NCBI GenBank assembly: GCA_031283895.1
Contig: JAITAV010000022.1
Coordinates: 1-41,634, forward strand
Direction: 5' to 3'
Source: Puniceicoccales bacterium
GTDB lineage: Bacteria; Verrucomicrobiota; Verrucomicrobiia; Opitutales; UBA9783
DNA length: 41,634 nt
Part shown: in pieces, positions 8,830-17,279 of the stretch
How positions within the stretch are numbered: the first letter of the stretch is position 1
Layout of the letters: every line of letters begins with the position of its first letter
The notes under the pieces: generated by a model
What the model saw: only the letters and a program-made list of their open reading frames with translations
The model's database searches: none
What the model was told of the DNA's origin: nothing
Position numbers and translations under genes: made by a program

Positions 8830-9486
8830 TCATGGTACGGCATGCGACTTCTCCCATTTCAGGTAATCTCTAAGAATTTTAGCGTGGTCAAAGGCCATTT
8901 CTTTCCATGGAATATTGTCTTCCGCATATAGCAATACCTTGGACGCATCTGTACCCGCCTCAGGGGTTATGTCATCTATCCGTGCTACTTGTACAACATC
9001 TATAACATGGAGACGAGGATCTCTATTGGGCTCGGAATAGGCGCGAAATTGTTCAAGTTGGGTAATGATGACACCACACTCTTCCTTCATCTCACGTATA
9101 GCTGTCTGTTCAATAGATTCTCCATATTCGACAAAGCCTCCCGGCAAAGCTTTACCGTAAGGAGGATTATGTCGCTCTATAAGCAAAAATCCCTTGAAAA
9201 CACTTTGATGGTATACTTTTATAATGACCGAAGTGGCCGTTGCTGGGCTGCGATACGCCTTGGATTTGTGTTCAAAATCTTTGATATCTCTGGACCATCT
9301 ATCGTTGTCACCTCTTACATTCATCTGGTTCGCATGATCCCACGCTGTGATCGAATGGAGTCCCGTACCCGTTGGAGCGGTAGATTGCTCGAGCACAACG
9401 CGTTCATTTTTTCGTGAGCGATGGATTTGACTAAAAACAAATGCAGACAACGCTACCCCTCCAACACCTATAAAAAACCACTTCAT
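8830..9486 (-). CDS. Membrane-anchored Nudix hydrolase
   Basis: Residues 1-20 form a hydrophobic segment followed by positive charges (HRSRKNER), which suggests a single N-terminal membrane anchor. The enzyme part holds a perfect Nudix box, GX5EX7REUXEEXGU, read as GFVEYGESIEQTAIREMKEE followed by CGV. Nudix enzymes hydrolyse nucleoside diphosphates linked to another group. The form EYGES and the length of about 150 residues after the anchor resemble ADP-ribose-type or NMN-related subfamilies, but the substrate cannot be read from the sequence. A membrane anchor is unusual for the family. It is monocistronic as far as can be seen. Confidence 0.85.
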   Translation of the reverse strand: MKWFFIGVGGVALSAFVFSQIHRSRKNERVVLEQSTAPTGTGLHSITAWDHANQMNVRGDNDRWSRDIKDFEHKSKAYRSPATATSVIIKVYHQSVFKGFLLIERHNPPYGKALPGGFVEYGESIEQTAIREMKEECGVIITQLEQFRAYSEPNRDPRLHVIDVVQVARIDDITPEAGTDASKVLLYAEDNIPWKEMAFDHAKILRDYLKWEKSHAVP

Positions 9487-9707
9487 GTCCAGCCAACTTA
9501 GTGTAAGCCACCATATTTTACAAGACTAAAATCTTTAAAACATTCAAAAGAGTAATGCTTGAAAAATGTTTCGCTCTAGCACACTACTCGCGATACAACT
9601 GACGATCATCCAACCCAACAACTTTAAACTATTGGAAGAAGTTTCAAAAACAGCTTGCTTTAATGTACTCGTTTCCCATTAACTTAAAAATCAATTCGTT
9701 TTAAACA

Positions 9708-10298
9708 ATGTGGAAAAAATGTTGTATAGTTTCAATGGTGAGTGTAAGCAGTCATTGCTTGATGGGGAAAAGCATTTTTTCTCCTTTCAAAGATTCACAC
9801 GATACTTTACAACATTTTGCTTTGAAAGCATTAGACCCTGTTCCTTATCGCATCCAATTTAAAGGCATTGTGGAATGGAAAGATCATACCGACAGGTATG
9901 TTTTCCTCGTAGATAATCAAACGGCACTGCATCTAGGCTTGTTAGAATGTTCGATGCATGGATTTCGCGTTCAGCATTACGATCCAGTCCAACGCGTTAT
10001 CTGGATAGAAGATTGTATCGAAAATGTTACATTACCCTTAGCGTTCAACAAAAACACTTACCGCCCTAACAGTTTTTGTGCCGTTTTGCAAGAAAATCAA
10101 AGCGGTAAAACGTACATTTTTTCGGAAAAATCGACGCAACAATCGTGGAACACGGATTGTATTGTTAAAGTGAGCAAAGTGAATTTAGTTAAACAGAATT
10201 TGGTCGTTATAGAACAAAACCAAAACCAAAAGCCGTACGCTTACAAGTTGTATTTAAACGATGCCTGCGCAAAAGGTACAGATGCATTGGATCATTAA
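9708..10298 (+). CDS. Exported protein of unknown function, partner of the secretin
   Basis: A 196-residue protein that I do not recognise. The N-terminus (MWKKCCIVSMVSVSSHCLMG) looks like a weak signal peptide. The remainder is predicted mostly beta, with a segment FKGIVEWKDHTDRYVFLVDN that is reminiscent of pilotin- or PilP-like small periplasmic domains, but this is only a resemblance. The secretin gene overlaps its 3' end by 17 bases, so the two are translationally coupled and probably function together in the outer membrane secretion or pilus machinery. Confidence 0.7.
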   Translation: MWKKCCIVSMVSVSSHCLMGKSIFSPFKDSHDTLQHFALKALDPVPYRIQFKGIVEWKDHTDRYVFLVDNQTALHLGLLECSMHGFRVQHYDPVQRVIWIEDCIENVTLPLAFNKNTYRPNSFCAVLQENQSGKTYIFSEKSTQQSWNTDCIVKVSKVNLVKQNLVVIEQNQNQKPYAYKLYLNDACAKGTDALDH

Positions 10299-11943
10299 AA
10301 TTTTTATTGCTATTTTTTTTACCTTTGCCGGTTTATTGCCCTTAAAAGCTCAGTTTGTTCCAACCCAACAGGATGTTGCCAAGAAAAGAAACTTTGTACG
10401 TTCTGACTTATTAAACCAAGTCAATCAGTTATGGCATGTGGATAAACCAGAAAAAATAAAGCTGGGACAAATGGATGTTGCACAGAATTTTGACATGAAA
10501 CAAAGTTACTTGAGGAAGATAAATCAAATTACCTTGCCCAAAATTAACTTTAACGAACTGCCGCTGTCTCAAGCACTTAAAATCTTGTCGGAACTGACAG
10601 AAATGTATGACGCGGAAGGCAAGGGTATTAATTTCGTTTTAGTCGACCCGCAACGTCGCAATCCAATTGTTGATCTCAATGTAAAAAACATGGCGCTTGA
10701 TAAGATTATCAACTTTTTAGCCCAGACTACGGGCTTAAATCTTCGATTCGAATCGGATGCAGTCGTCTTTCAAAATGAACGTGATGTTGAACCGCAGATA
10801 GAAACAAGATCATTTGCCATTGCTCGCGGTGTTGTGCTTCAAATTTTGCAATATTCTTCTGAATCTTCAGAAGATGTATCCTCAGAAGAGCTTAAACTAA
10901 AAAAGTTTTTTGAGAAAATAGGTATTTTATTTCAGGAACCGCATACAGGGTTTGCATACGATGGCACACGTTTAATTATTTCTCATACGCTGAAGAATTT
11001 GGATAAAATAAATCAAATATTGAATTTATACCAAAACACTTATCAGGTGTCCATTGAGGCAAAATTTTTAGAAGTACAGCAGGGTGTTTTGGAAGAATTG
11101 GGTGTAAAGTGGAATTTTGGAAAAGACAATCGTGCGCACGTTCAAACTGAAGAAACATTGAGATCCATGAAAAATTTGCAAACGGATTTGACTGCGCATG
11201 CGGAGTCTTCGGCTCCCCCTTCCTTACCAAATATTTTGAATCTAGGTCCAAAATCGTCCTTTTTAAATGCTTCCACCGTACTCAATGGATATCAAATGGG
11301 CTGTATTATGCAGGCACTAGAGCAAAAAACGGGCACGGACCTGATGAGCGCTCCCAAAATTACCGTGTTGTCGGGACGCAAGGCAGAAATTATTGTAGCC
11401 CAGGAGTTTCGCTACCCAGAAAGCTATCGCGATACGCACGCCGAAGTTGGCAGCACTGCCCGAGAAGCATCCTCTGCGGGAACGGCTTTAATGGCAGGCA
11501 CGCCAGAAAAATTCGTAACACGCAATGTGGGTGTCGAAATGAGCGTTACGCCAATTGTTGAAAGTAATTACCGCATCAATCTAGCGTTGGAACCTTGCGT
11601 CACCGAATTTGAAGGTTTTGTGGAATACGGCGGTAATAATGTTGTTACTTACGGTGCCAATAAACACGTATTAAATGCGGGCTACTATCAACCTATTTTT
11701 TCCAAAAGGCAGATTAAAACGGAAGTTACGATACAAAATGGTTCAACGGTTGTCATGGGTGGACTAACGCGAGAAGAAGTCAAGGAAGTTAGAGATCGTG
11801 TTCCTTTATTGGGTGATATTCCTTTATTAGGTAAGCTATTTAGTTCTCAAGGACAAAGCACTCAGAAAAGAAACTTACTTATCTTTGTAACCGCCAACCT
11901 ATTGGATGCGGATGGACGTATGTTACAAGTTGAAAATATCTAA
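10282..11943 (+). CDS. Type II/type IV pilus secretin-family outer membrane protein
   Basis: Outer membrane secretin of 553 residues. ATG 10282 is preferred over ATG 10261: AAGGT lies five bases upstream, and it starts a clean signal peptide, MHWIIKIFIAIFFTFAGLLP, cleaved after LKA. An N-domain lies around 60-170 (FNELPLSQALKILSELT, a secretin/TonB short-domain-like motif). Another N-domain (VSIEAKFLEVQQGVLEELGV) leads into the secretin barrel, which ends with the canonical VPLLGDIPLLGKLF near residue 520. The long insert with charged residues before the barrel is typical of Verrucomicrobia/PVC homologues. No other type II or type IV pilus genes lie nearby, so the machine it serves cannot be named. 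Confidence 0.88.
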   Translation: MHWIIKIFIAIFFTFAGLLPLKAQFVPTQQDVAKKRNFVRSDLLNQVNQLWHVDKPEKIKLGQMDVAQNFDMKQSYLRKINQITLPKINFNELPLSQALKILSELTEMYDAEGKGINFVLVDPQRRNPIVDLNVKNMALDKIINFLAQTTGLNLRFESDAVVFQNERDVEPQIETRSFAIARGVVLQILQYSSESSEDVSSEELKLKKFFEKIGILFQEPHTGFAYDGTRLIISHTLKNLDKINQILNLYQNTYQVSIEAKFLEVQQGVLEELGVKWNFGKDNRAHVQTEETLRSMKNLQTDLTAHAESSAPPSLPNILNLGPKSSFLNASTVLNGYQMGCIMQALEQKTGTDLMSAPKITVLSGRKAEIIVAQEFRYPESYRDTHAEVGSTAREASSAGTALMAGTPEKFVTRNVGVEMSVTPIVESNYRINLALEPCVTEFEGFVEYGGNNVVTYGANKHVLNAGYYQPIFSKRQIKTEVTIQNGSTVVMGGLTREEVKEVRDRVPLLGDIPLLGKLFSSQGQSTQKRNLLIFVTANLLDADGRMLQVENI

Positions 11944-12002
11944 GACGCACGCAGAGGTAGAAATTATCTTCACCGTAAGCAAAGATAAAATAACAAACAT
12001 GT

Positions 12003-12020
12003 ACACGGGGCTTACCGTGT
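12003..12020 (+). terminator. Hairpin downstream of the secretin gene
   Basis: ACACGG and CCGTGT form a 6-bp stem with a 6-base loop, 60 bases after the secretin stop. The following bases (TCCAATTT) are only weakly T-rich, so it is a poor intrinsic terminator or simply a 3'-end hairpin. The rest of the gap to trpS (to 12190) shows nothing. Confidence 0.35.
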
Positions 12021-12190
12021 TCCAATTTAAGAGCATTCTTTTATCCTTTAATTTTAGACCCAACAAGTACCCTTACCTATAGCCTTTAAAAACTTATATT
12101 TCTCATCAAAATACGGGCCTAACCTGCATTTGAAAACTCATGTTAATCTTCCTGTTACTTACGGGTTAACGCATTTTACTCACTGAGATC

Positions 12191-13189
12191 TCAAAATAAC
12201 CCAATCTTGCGATAGACCTTTGCCATCGTGTGGGATGCATGTGTTTGAACCACCCTTTTACTTTCTTCTAAAACAGAATTTAAGTATTCTTTATTTTTGA
12301 GCAATTTCAAGTATCGTTCTTGCAAAGGTTTTATGTGCTCAATCACCGCCTCAGCCACACAATTTTTAAAATCATTATAGGAATATGCACCATATTCTGC
12401 CTCAATCATCTCTATGGTCAAACCCGTTAAAGCTGCAAAAATGTCCATCAAATTGGCAATACCCGGCTTATCTTTTGAGAAAGTAATACCCGTACCCGAA
12501 TCCGTAACCGCCGAGCGAATTTTTTTCCTAATACCATCAATGGGTTCAAAAATAAAAATAGTGCCCTTCCGGTTGGGATCGGACTTCGACATTTTCTTTG
12601 TCGGTTCTTGTAAAGAACATACACGCGCTCCCGTTTTCAAAATGTAAGGCTCCGGAACATTAAAAATTGCATCATAAGTTTGATTGAACTTAATGGCAAG
12701 ATCACGCGCCAATTCCACGTGCTGCTTTTGATCTTCTCCAACCGGAACCAAATGTGCATTATATAGCAAAATATCCGCTGCCATCAAAATGGGATAATAC
12801 AATAAACCACCGCCGATGAAATCTTTTTGCCCACTTTTAGCCTTAAATTGAGTCATCCTAAAAAGCTGCCCCACGGGTGTTAAACAATTCAATACCCACG
12901 CTAACTCCGTATGCCCTGTAATGGAAGATTGTATAAACACATGGGATTTTTTTGGATCAAGACCACACGCGATAAATTGAGCCAGCATTTGAATCGTATT
13001 ATGATGTAATTCCGTAGGCGAGTAAGACGGGCAAGTGATCGCATGCAAATTGGGAATGAAAAAAAAACACTCAAAATCTTCCTGCAATGAACACCAATTT
13101 TTAACAGTTCCCAAATAGTTCCCTAGGTGAAATCCGCCTGTAGGTTGTGCTCCCGTTACAATAATTTTCTTTTCTATGCCCATGAACAT
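12191..13189 (-). CDS. trpS: Tryptophanyl-tRNA synthetase
   Basis: Class I aminoacyl-tRNA synthetase that charges tRNA-Trp. The HIGH-type signature is PTGGFHLGNYLG (residues 16-27) and the KMSKS loop is at 199-203 in TKKMSKSDPN. GEDQKQHVEL near 151 is the conserved tryptophan/ATP region of the TrpS family. At 332 residues it has standard length. Its ATG immediately follows the stop of the AmaP-like gene, so it is the last gene of the accB-accC-asp23-amaP-trpS run. Confidence 0.97.
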   Translation of the reverse strand: MFMGIEKKIIVTGAQPTGGFHLGNYLGTVKNWCSLQEDFECFFFIPNLHAITCPSYSPTELHHNTIQMLAQFIACGLDPKKSHVFIQSSITGHTELAWVLNCLTPVGQLFRMTQFKAKSGQKDFIGGGLLYYPILMAADILLYNAHLVPVGEDQKQHVELARDLAIKFNQTYDAIFNVPEPYILKTGARVCSLQEPTKKMSKSDPNRKGTIFIFEPIDGIRKKIRSAVTDSGTGITFSKDKPGIANLMDIFAALTGLTIEMIEAEYGAYSYNDFKNCVAEAVIEHIKPLQERYLKLLKNKEYLNSVLEESKRVVQTHASHTMAKVYRKIGLF

Positions 13190-13663
13190 CTAATTTTCAA
13201 GGTTTCTCTGCTGCCTACTTACAGGAACACCGGATGTCTCTTGAAGAATGCCAGCGAGAACAATATCCACATGCACCGCTTTAGCTATTCCCAAGTACCT
13301 GGACAAGATTTGCTTTACTTTTTCCTGCAATTGCATGGAAATTTGATCAAAAATTATCTCAGGTCGCAACTTGATGTATAATCTTACACACAGTGTATGT
13401 TTTTTGTCCAATAGTTTAATTTTCTCAATACGCAGCACTTCAAATTCGACTATTGCGCTTGCAACCAACTTTAATAATGCTTTTTGAGTTACAAACAACT
13501 CTCCCAATTCGCTACCGGATGTTCGAATAGGCTTCAAGCGCAACCTCCGAAGGCGCAAAAAATATCCCAACATGAACAAGACGCCTGCGAGCAGCACCCA
13601 AGGCCAGTAAATAATTACCGACTCCACCCATACACTGAAAAACGTCTCTACGTCCAACCACAT
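13190..13663 (-). CDS. AmaP-like membrane protein
   Basis: A 157-residue protein with one or two hydrophobic segments at about residues 13-37 (YWPWVLLAGVLFMLGYFL), then a basic stretch RLRRLRLK and a soluble domain. The architecture and position next to an Asp23 gene match the alkaline-shock membrane anchor AmaP, which tethers Asp23 to the membrane in Gram-positive bacteria. The similarity of the soluble part is weak, so the function is inferred from layout. It lies eight bases after asp23 and directly before trpS. Confidence 0.65.
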   Translation of the reverse strand: MWLDVETFFSVWVESVIIYWPWVLLAGVLFMLGYFLRLRRLRLKPIRTSGSELGELFVTQKALLKLVASAIVEFEVLRIEKIKLLDKKHTLCVRLYIKLRPEIIFDQISMQLQEKVKQILSRYLGIAKAVHVDIVLAGILQETSGVPVSRQQRNLEN

Positions 13664-13671
13664 AAATAATC

Positions 13672-14109
13672 TTACAATTCATTACCCTTTTCTGCCACTT
13701 CGGCATGAGCTGGTTTCCCTGTACGTACACCATCAATAACAACATCAACACGATCGACTTGCTTCATTGTCATACGTGCAATTTGTTTTGAAACATTGTG
13801 TTGAATGTGCGTACCCACCTTGGCAAGTTCAAAACCAAATAATAAATTTACACGCACTTCAATGACGTATTCTCCAATTTCGTTTTCTGACACACGTACA
13901 CCACGATCGGAATCTTTTTTGGAAAATATCTCGGTGATACCTTCCACAAACCCTCCGCCTACAGAATGAACGCCTTCCACTTCCTGTGCTGCTAAACGCA
14001 CAATACCTGCAACAACACTGTGGTTAATCTTAATATCACCCATCACAGCATTGTCTTCGGTTTTCGGGAAAGGTACCGTTACATCATTTGTCTCTTTATT
14101 TTTACTCAT
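13672..14109 (-). CDS. Asp23/Gls24 family envelope stress protein
   Basis: A 145-residue protein with the Asp23/YloU core: [30 protein letters not shown], then [18 protein letters not shown] and [20 protein letters not shown]. The family includes Gram-positive alkaline-shock proteins and YloU, and homologues sit near accC or nusB in many bacteria. It overlaps the end of accC by eight bases and precedes the AmaP-like gene, which may anchor it. Its molecular function is not established. Confidence 0.88.
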   Translation of the reverse strand: MSKNKETNDVTVPFPKTEDNAVMGDIKINHSVVAGIVRLAAQEVEGVHSVGGGFVEGITEIFSKKDSDRGVRVSENEIGEYVIEVRVNLLFGFELAKVGTHIQHNVSKQIARMTMKQVDRVDVVIDGVRTGKPAHAEVAEKGNEL

Positions 14110-15484
14110 GGATTTTGGTTGTTTCAGGGTTAGATTCTACAGTTCTGTCAAAAAAAGTTTCCACATACTTCGTGGTCACACCGCCGGTTCTAAAAGAAGG
14201 ATCCTGCATAATTTTTTTACAAAGAGGAATGGTTGTTTTAATGCCTCGAATAATATACTCATTGAGTGCACGGTACATGCGTTCAATGGCCTCTTCACGC
14301 GTATCTGCAGCAACAATTAACTTCCCCACCATACTATCGTAATAAGGAGGAACACTATACCCACCGTACACGTGTGAATCCACACGCACTCCATAACCTC
14401 CGGGAGCGTAATACAAATCAATATTACCGGGACACGGAACAAAATTTTTCTCCGAATCTTCTGCATTAATTCTACACTCAATGGCATGTCTTCTACACTG
14501 AACATTTTTTTGCTCCAATGTAAGATGTTCTCCATTAGCAATCCGCAGCTGCCACTTTACCAAATCAATACCCACTGCTTCTTCGGTAACCGTATGCTCA
14601 ACTTGAATGCGCGTATTCATTTCGATAAAATAAAAATTGCCATACTTGTCCACCAAAAATTCTAAAGTTCCAGCTCCTTCGTATTCGCAAGCTTTCGCCA
14701 ATTTAACGGCTGCTTTGCTCATCTTTGCACGCAATGCATTGCTTAGAAATGTTGCGGGCGCCTCCTCAATCAACTTTTGGTAATTACGTTGCAGTGAACA
14801 GTCTCGTTCCCCCAGATGAATGATGTGCCCATATCGATCACCTAAAATTTGAAATTCAATATGATGAGGCTCTTCTATATATTTTTCAACATACACAGCT
14901 CCATTATTAAACGCCTTTTCTGCTTCCATTTGAACCGTACGAAATTCCTTTGAAAAAGCGACCGTACTGTGGGCAACACGCATACCTTTTCCGCCACCTC
15001 CAGCAACCGCTTTAATAATTACCGGATATCCAATTGCGTTGGCAATTTTTAACCCCATCTTCTCATCCAAAATAGTATCTTCACTTCCGGGAACCGTTGG
15101 AATGTTGGCTCGAATGGCCAATTGACGTGCTAAAACTTTATCTCCCATTTTACGAATCGTCTTTGAAGAAGGGCCGATAAATTTAATATTGCAAGCTTCA
15201 CATTGTTCGGCAAAGGTAGGATTTTCTGCGAGAAAACCGTATCCCGGATGAATTGCATCCGCATCACCCAATTCGGCGGCACTCAAAATACGATCCGTTT
15301 TTAAATAACTTTGCATGGCAGGCGCTGGCCCGATACAAATGGCTTCGTCCGCCAACTGTACATGTAAAGATTGTTCATCACTTTCCGAATAAACGGCTAA
15401 AGTTTCTATACCCAATTCACGACACGCACGCACCACCCTAAGAGCAATTTCACCGCGGTTTGCAATCAAAACCTTTCGAATCAT
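14102..15484 (-). CDS. accC: Acetyl-CoA carboxylase, biotin carboxylase subunit
   Basis: ATP-grasp enzyme that carboxylates biotin on AccB, the first half-reaction of malonyl-CoA synthesis. It starts with [20 protein letters not shown] and has the glycine-rich ATP loop [14 protein letters not shown], the [19 protein letters not shown] segment and the catalytic [16 protein letters not shown]. The 460-residue length is typical. It is seven bases downstream of accB, and asp23 overlaps its 3' end. Confidence 0.97.
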   Translation of the reverse strand: MIRKVLIANRGEIALRVVRACRELGIETLAVYSESDEQSLHVQLADEAICIGPAPAMQSYLKTDRILSAAELGDADAIHPGYGFLAENPTFAEQCEACNIKFIGPSSKTIRKMGDKVLARQLAIRANIPTVPGSEDTILDEKMGLKIANAIGYPVIIKAVAGGGGKGMRVAHSTVAFSKEFRTVQMEAEKAFNNGAVYVEKYIEEPHHIEFQILGDRYGHIIHLGERDCSLQRNYQKLIEEAPATFLSNALRAKMSKAAVKLAKACEYEGAGTLEFLVDKYGNFYFIEMNTRIQVEHTVTEEAVGIDLVKWQLRIANGEHLTLEQKNVQCRRHAIECRINAEDSEKNFVPCPGNIDLYYAPGGYGVRVDSHVYGGYSVPPYYDSMVGKLIVAADTREEAIERMYRALNEYIIRGIKTTIPLCKKIMQDPSFRTGGVTTKYVETFFDRTVESNPETTKIHE

Positions 15485-15491
15485 AATTGCA

Positions 15492-15941
15492 TTAAATTAG
15501 TTTAACTTTAAATAAGGCTTGCCCATATTCTACAGGAGCCCCATTCTCAACTAGGATGTCGAGAATTTCTCCCGAACATTCGGCGTGAATTTCATTCATC
15601 ACTTTCATGGCCTCCAAAATACATACAACGCTACCTTCAGTAACTCGATCCCCTTTACCTACAAAAGGACTACTTTCTGGAGAAACGGAACTATAAAACG
15701 TACCCACCATAGGAGCCTTAATCCAGTGAACATTTTTATCCTCCGACGCACATGCGTTTACTTCTTGTTTTTGATTTGGCACGTCCAACGAGGGCATTGA
15801 AGTGAGCGGCTTAGGCAGCACGGCTAATGGCTGCGCACCTCGTTTTAAAGATAGCTTGAAATTTTCTCCTTCAAGACTTAATTCCGAAAGGTCAGAATCT
15901 TCCATTAATTTGATAATCTCTTGCAAGTCTTGAATGTTCAT
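15492..15941 (-). CDS. accB: Acetyl-CoA carboxylase, biotin carboxyl carrier protein
   Basis: Carrier subunit that holds the biotin visited by AccC and by the carboxyltransferase. The C-terminal biotinyl domain includes the site [12 protein letters not shown] with Lys113. An N-terminal helical region and a proline/serine-rich linker (residues 38-60) precede it, as in the family. At 149 residues it is normal. It heads the accB-accC-asp23-amaP-trpS run, with an extended -10 promoter at 16037-16045 and a palindrome at 15964-15981 in its leader. Confidence 0.95.
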   Translation of the reverse strand: MNIQDLQEIIKLMEDSDLSELSLEGENFKLSLKRGAQPLAVLPKPLTSMPSLDVPNQKQEVNACASEDKNVHWIKAPMVGTFYSSVSPESSPFVGKGDRVTEGSVVCILEAMKVMNEIHAECSGEILDILVENGAPVEYGQALFKVKLI

Positions 15942-15963
15942 AGCACAAAAACTTCTCTTTTAG

Positions 15964-15981
15964 GACTACAGCTCTGTAGTC
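15964..15981. promoter_or_regulatory. Palindrome in the accB leader
   Basis: GACTACAG and CTGTAGTC form perfect 8-bp arms around two bases, 22 bases before the accB ATG. As RNA it folds into a tight hairpin with a 4-base loop; as DNA it is operator-like. It could regulate the acc operon by repressor binding or by structure. It is not the known FapR site. Confidence 0.5.
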
Positions 15982-16036
15982 TATTTTTCAACAAAAATTT
16001 AAAACAAAAAAAGGACCATGAATTAAAACAAAGAAA

Positions 16037-16045
16037 ATTATAACA
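16037..16045 (-). promoter_or_regulatory. Extended -10 promoter of accB
   Basis: On the minus strand the sequence reads TGTTATAAT, a perfect -10 with the TGn extension. No good -35 is found at 16-18 bases. The predicted start near 16030 leaves a leader of about 90 bases that contains the palindrome at 15964-15981. Confidence 0.45.
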
Positions 16046-16152
16046 ATTTAATACTAGACAAATTTTTAATTTTGTTAAGTAAAAATTGTAATTTTCAAAT
16101 ATAAGCAACAGATCATAAACAAAAAATGCATCAAATATAACCAATACAACCG

Positions 16153-16180
16153 TTGAGAAATACAAAAAATGTGTTAAACT
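16153..16180 (+). promoter_or_regulatory. Sigma70-type promoter of the virion cassette
   Basis: TTGAGA (5/6) and TAAACT (4/6) are separated by 16 bases, with the putative holin ATG 23 bases downstream of the -10. This is the only reasonable promoter I see ahead of the plus-strand cassette. It suggests expression by host RNA polymerase. Confidence 0.4.
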
Positions 16181-16203
16181 GAGACCCACTTGCAAATCTT
16201 ATT

Positions 16204-16644
16204 ATGAACACACTGCCTACAGAACTAATTTCTCTCCTCGGTTCTTCATTATTTGGGAGTTCCATGCGTTTGGTTAGCCTTGCACTCCTCACACGCCACC
16301 GAGAAAGGTTATTTGCCCTACATAAAAGACACTTACTGGAAATCTCCATCGCCAATGCGCGTAACATACCTCACAAAGGTATACAACTAACGCGTAGAAT
16401 GATTGCGTTGACGGCCGTATTTTTTGTCATTGCCTTCCCAAAACTTATGGCATTACTTCACCCGGAACTCCCCATTTCTGTAGGCTATTCTCAAATGTCG
16501 AACGGGTTTTTATTCTTTTCATCCTGTGAAAAAATTCAATGGACCCAACTCAAAGGGCTTGTTATTACTCCCCTAGATACCCATCTATTATCTGCCATCA
16601 TTGGCCTCTATTTTGGATCTGCGCTCGTCGACGCAAACACCTAA
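16204..16644 (+). CDS. Putative holin-like phage membrane protein
   Basis: A 146-residue protein. An amphipathic, basic N-terminal half (RHRERLFALHKRHLLEISIA) is followed by hydrophobic segments at about residues 67-85 (MIALTAVFFVIAFPKLMALL) and 127-141 (LLSAIIGLYFGSALV). Size, topology and its place at the head of the cassette resemble three-helix holins, including those of gene transfer agents, but no motif proves it. A holin would let particles escape by membrane permeabilisation. No endolysin gene is adjacent. Confidence 0.5.
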   Translation: MNTLPTELISLLGSSLFGSSMRLVSLALLTRHRERLFALHKRHLLEISIANARNIPHKGIQLTRRMIALTAVFFVIAFPKLMALLHPELPISVGYSQMSNGFLFFSSCEKIQWTQLKGLVITPLDTHLLSAIIGLYFGSALVDANT

Positions 16645-16677
16645 TTTACCCAACTTCATTCCCCACCTTGCTTTGCC

Positions 16678-16935
16678 ATGCACACACAAGAATCCATACG
16701 CCGTGCACTTCTCGCTCAACTAGAAGCCGCTTACCCAATCACATTGCCCATCGAAACACTCTGGCAAGGATTACGCATTGCCGGCCTCCCTTCACACAAC
16801 GAAACGGTTCGAAAAGAATTAGAATATCTACTCGATAAAGGATTTATTCAATGCATATCGAACGAATTGTGTCCTCATCACCGACGCTATAAATTGGCCA
16901 GTAAAGGCATTGACTTTTTGGAAACGAATTCATGA
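16678..16935 (+). CDS. Small winged-helix DNA-binding phage protein
   Basis: An 85-residue protein with a helix-turn-helix followed by a likely wing (NETVRKELEYLLDKGFIQCI, then HHRRYKLASKGIDFLE), typical of a MarR/ArsR-like fold. In Mu-like phages small proteins of this kind sit just before the terminase genes. It may recognise packaging DNA or regulate the cassette. Its stop overlaps the next ATG (ATGA at 16932-16935), so the two are coupled. Confidence 0.6.
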   Translation: MHTQESIRRALLAQLEAAYPITLPIETLWQGLRIAGLPSHNETVRKELEYLLDKGFIQCISNELCPHHRRYKLASKGIDFLETNS

Positions 16936-17276
16936 CGCATTCAAAACCTAGCGCATCGTTCAAAAAACATATCGATCACATAAAACTTGCCAAACAAGCA
17001 ACCACATTATTGGAACAAATGACCTTTGCGGAACAGTCTATGGGCTTACTCTGGGAACACTTATTCGATCACTTGTGCCTTCATAAGGATAATGAACCCG
17101 ATTGGGGAAAAATCAAAGAATTGTCCACCATTTTACACAAGCTCATGCAAAACTATCAACACTTACACCATTTTTCACTGGAAATGACAGCAAGGAATAC
17201 CGATAACAATCCGCTTACTTGGGCTTTATCGGAAGAATCGTTGAAGGAAATCGAAGAACAATTGCAACTTTTGTAA
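16932..17276 (+). CDS. Putative small terminase subunit (DUF3486/Mu gp27-like)
   Basis: A 114-residue, mostly helical protein (for example HIDHIKLAKQATTLLEQMTF and IKELSTILHKLMQNYQHLHH). Position immediately before the large terminase and size fit the Mu gp27-like small subunit, which selects DNA for packaging. I see no decisive motif, so the call rests on gene order. It ends three bases before TerL. Confidence 0.5.
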   Translation: MTHSKPSASFKKHIDHIKLAKQATTLLEQMTFAEQSMGLLWEHLFDHLCLHKDNEPDWGKIKELSTILHKLMQNYQHLHHFSLEMTARNTDNNPLTWALSEESLKEIEEQLQLL

Positions 17277-17279
17277 ACA

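Noticed and set aside
15942..16203. Phage attachment repeats flanking the cassette
   Set aside because: Comparison by eye with the right flank at 26.1-26.3 kb gave no direct repeat longer than chance.
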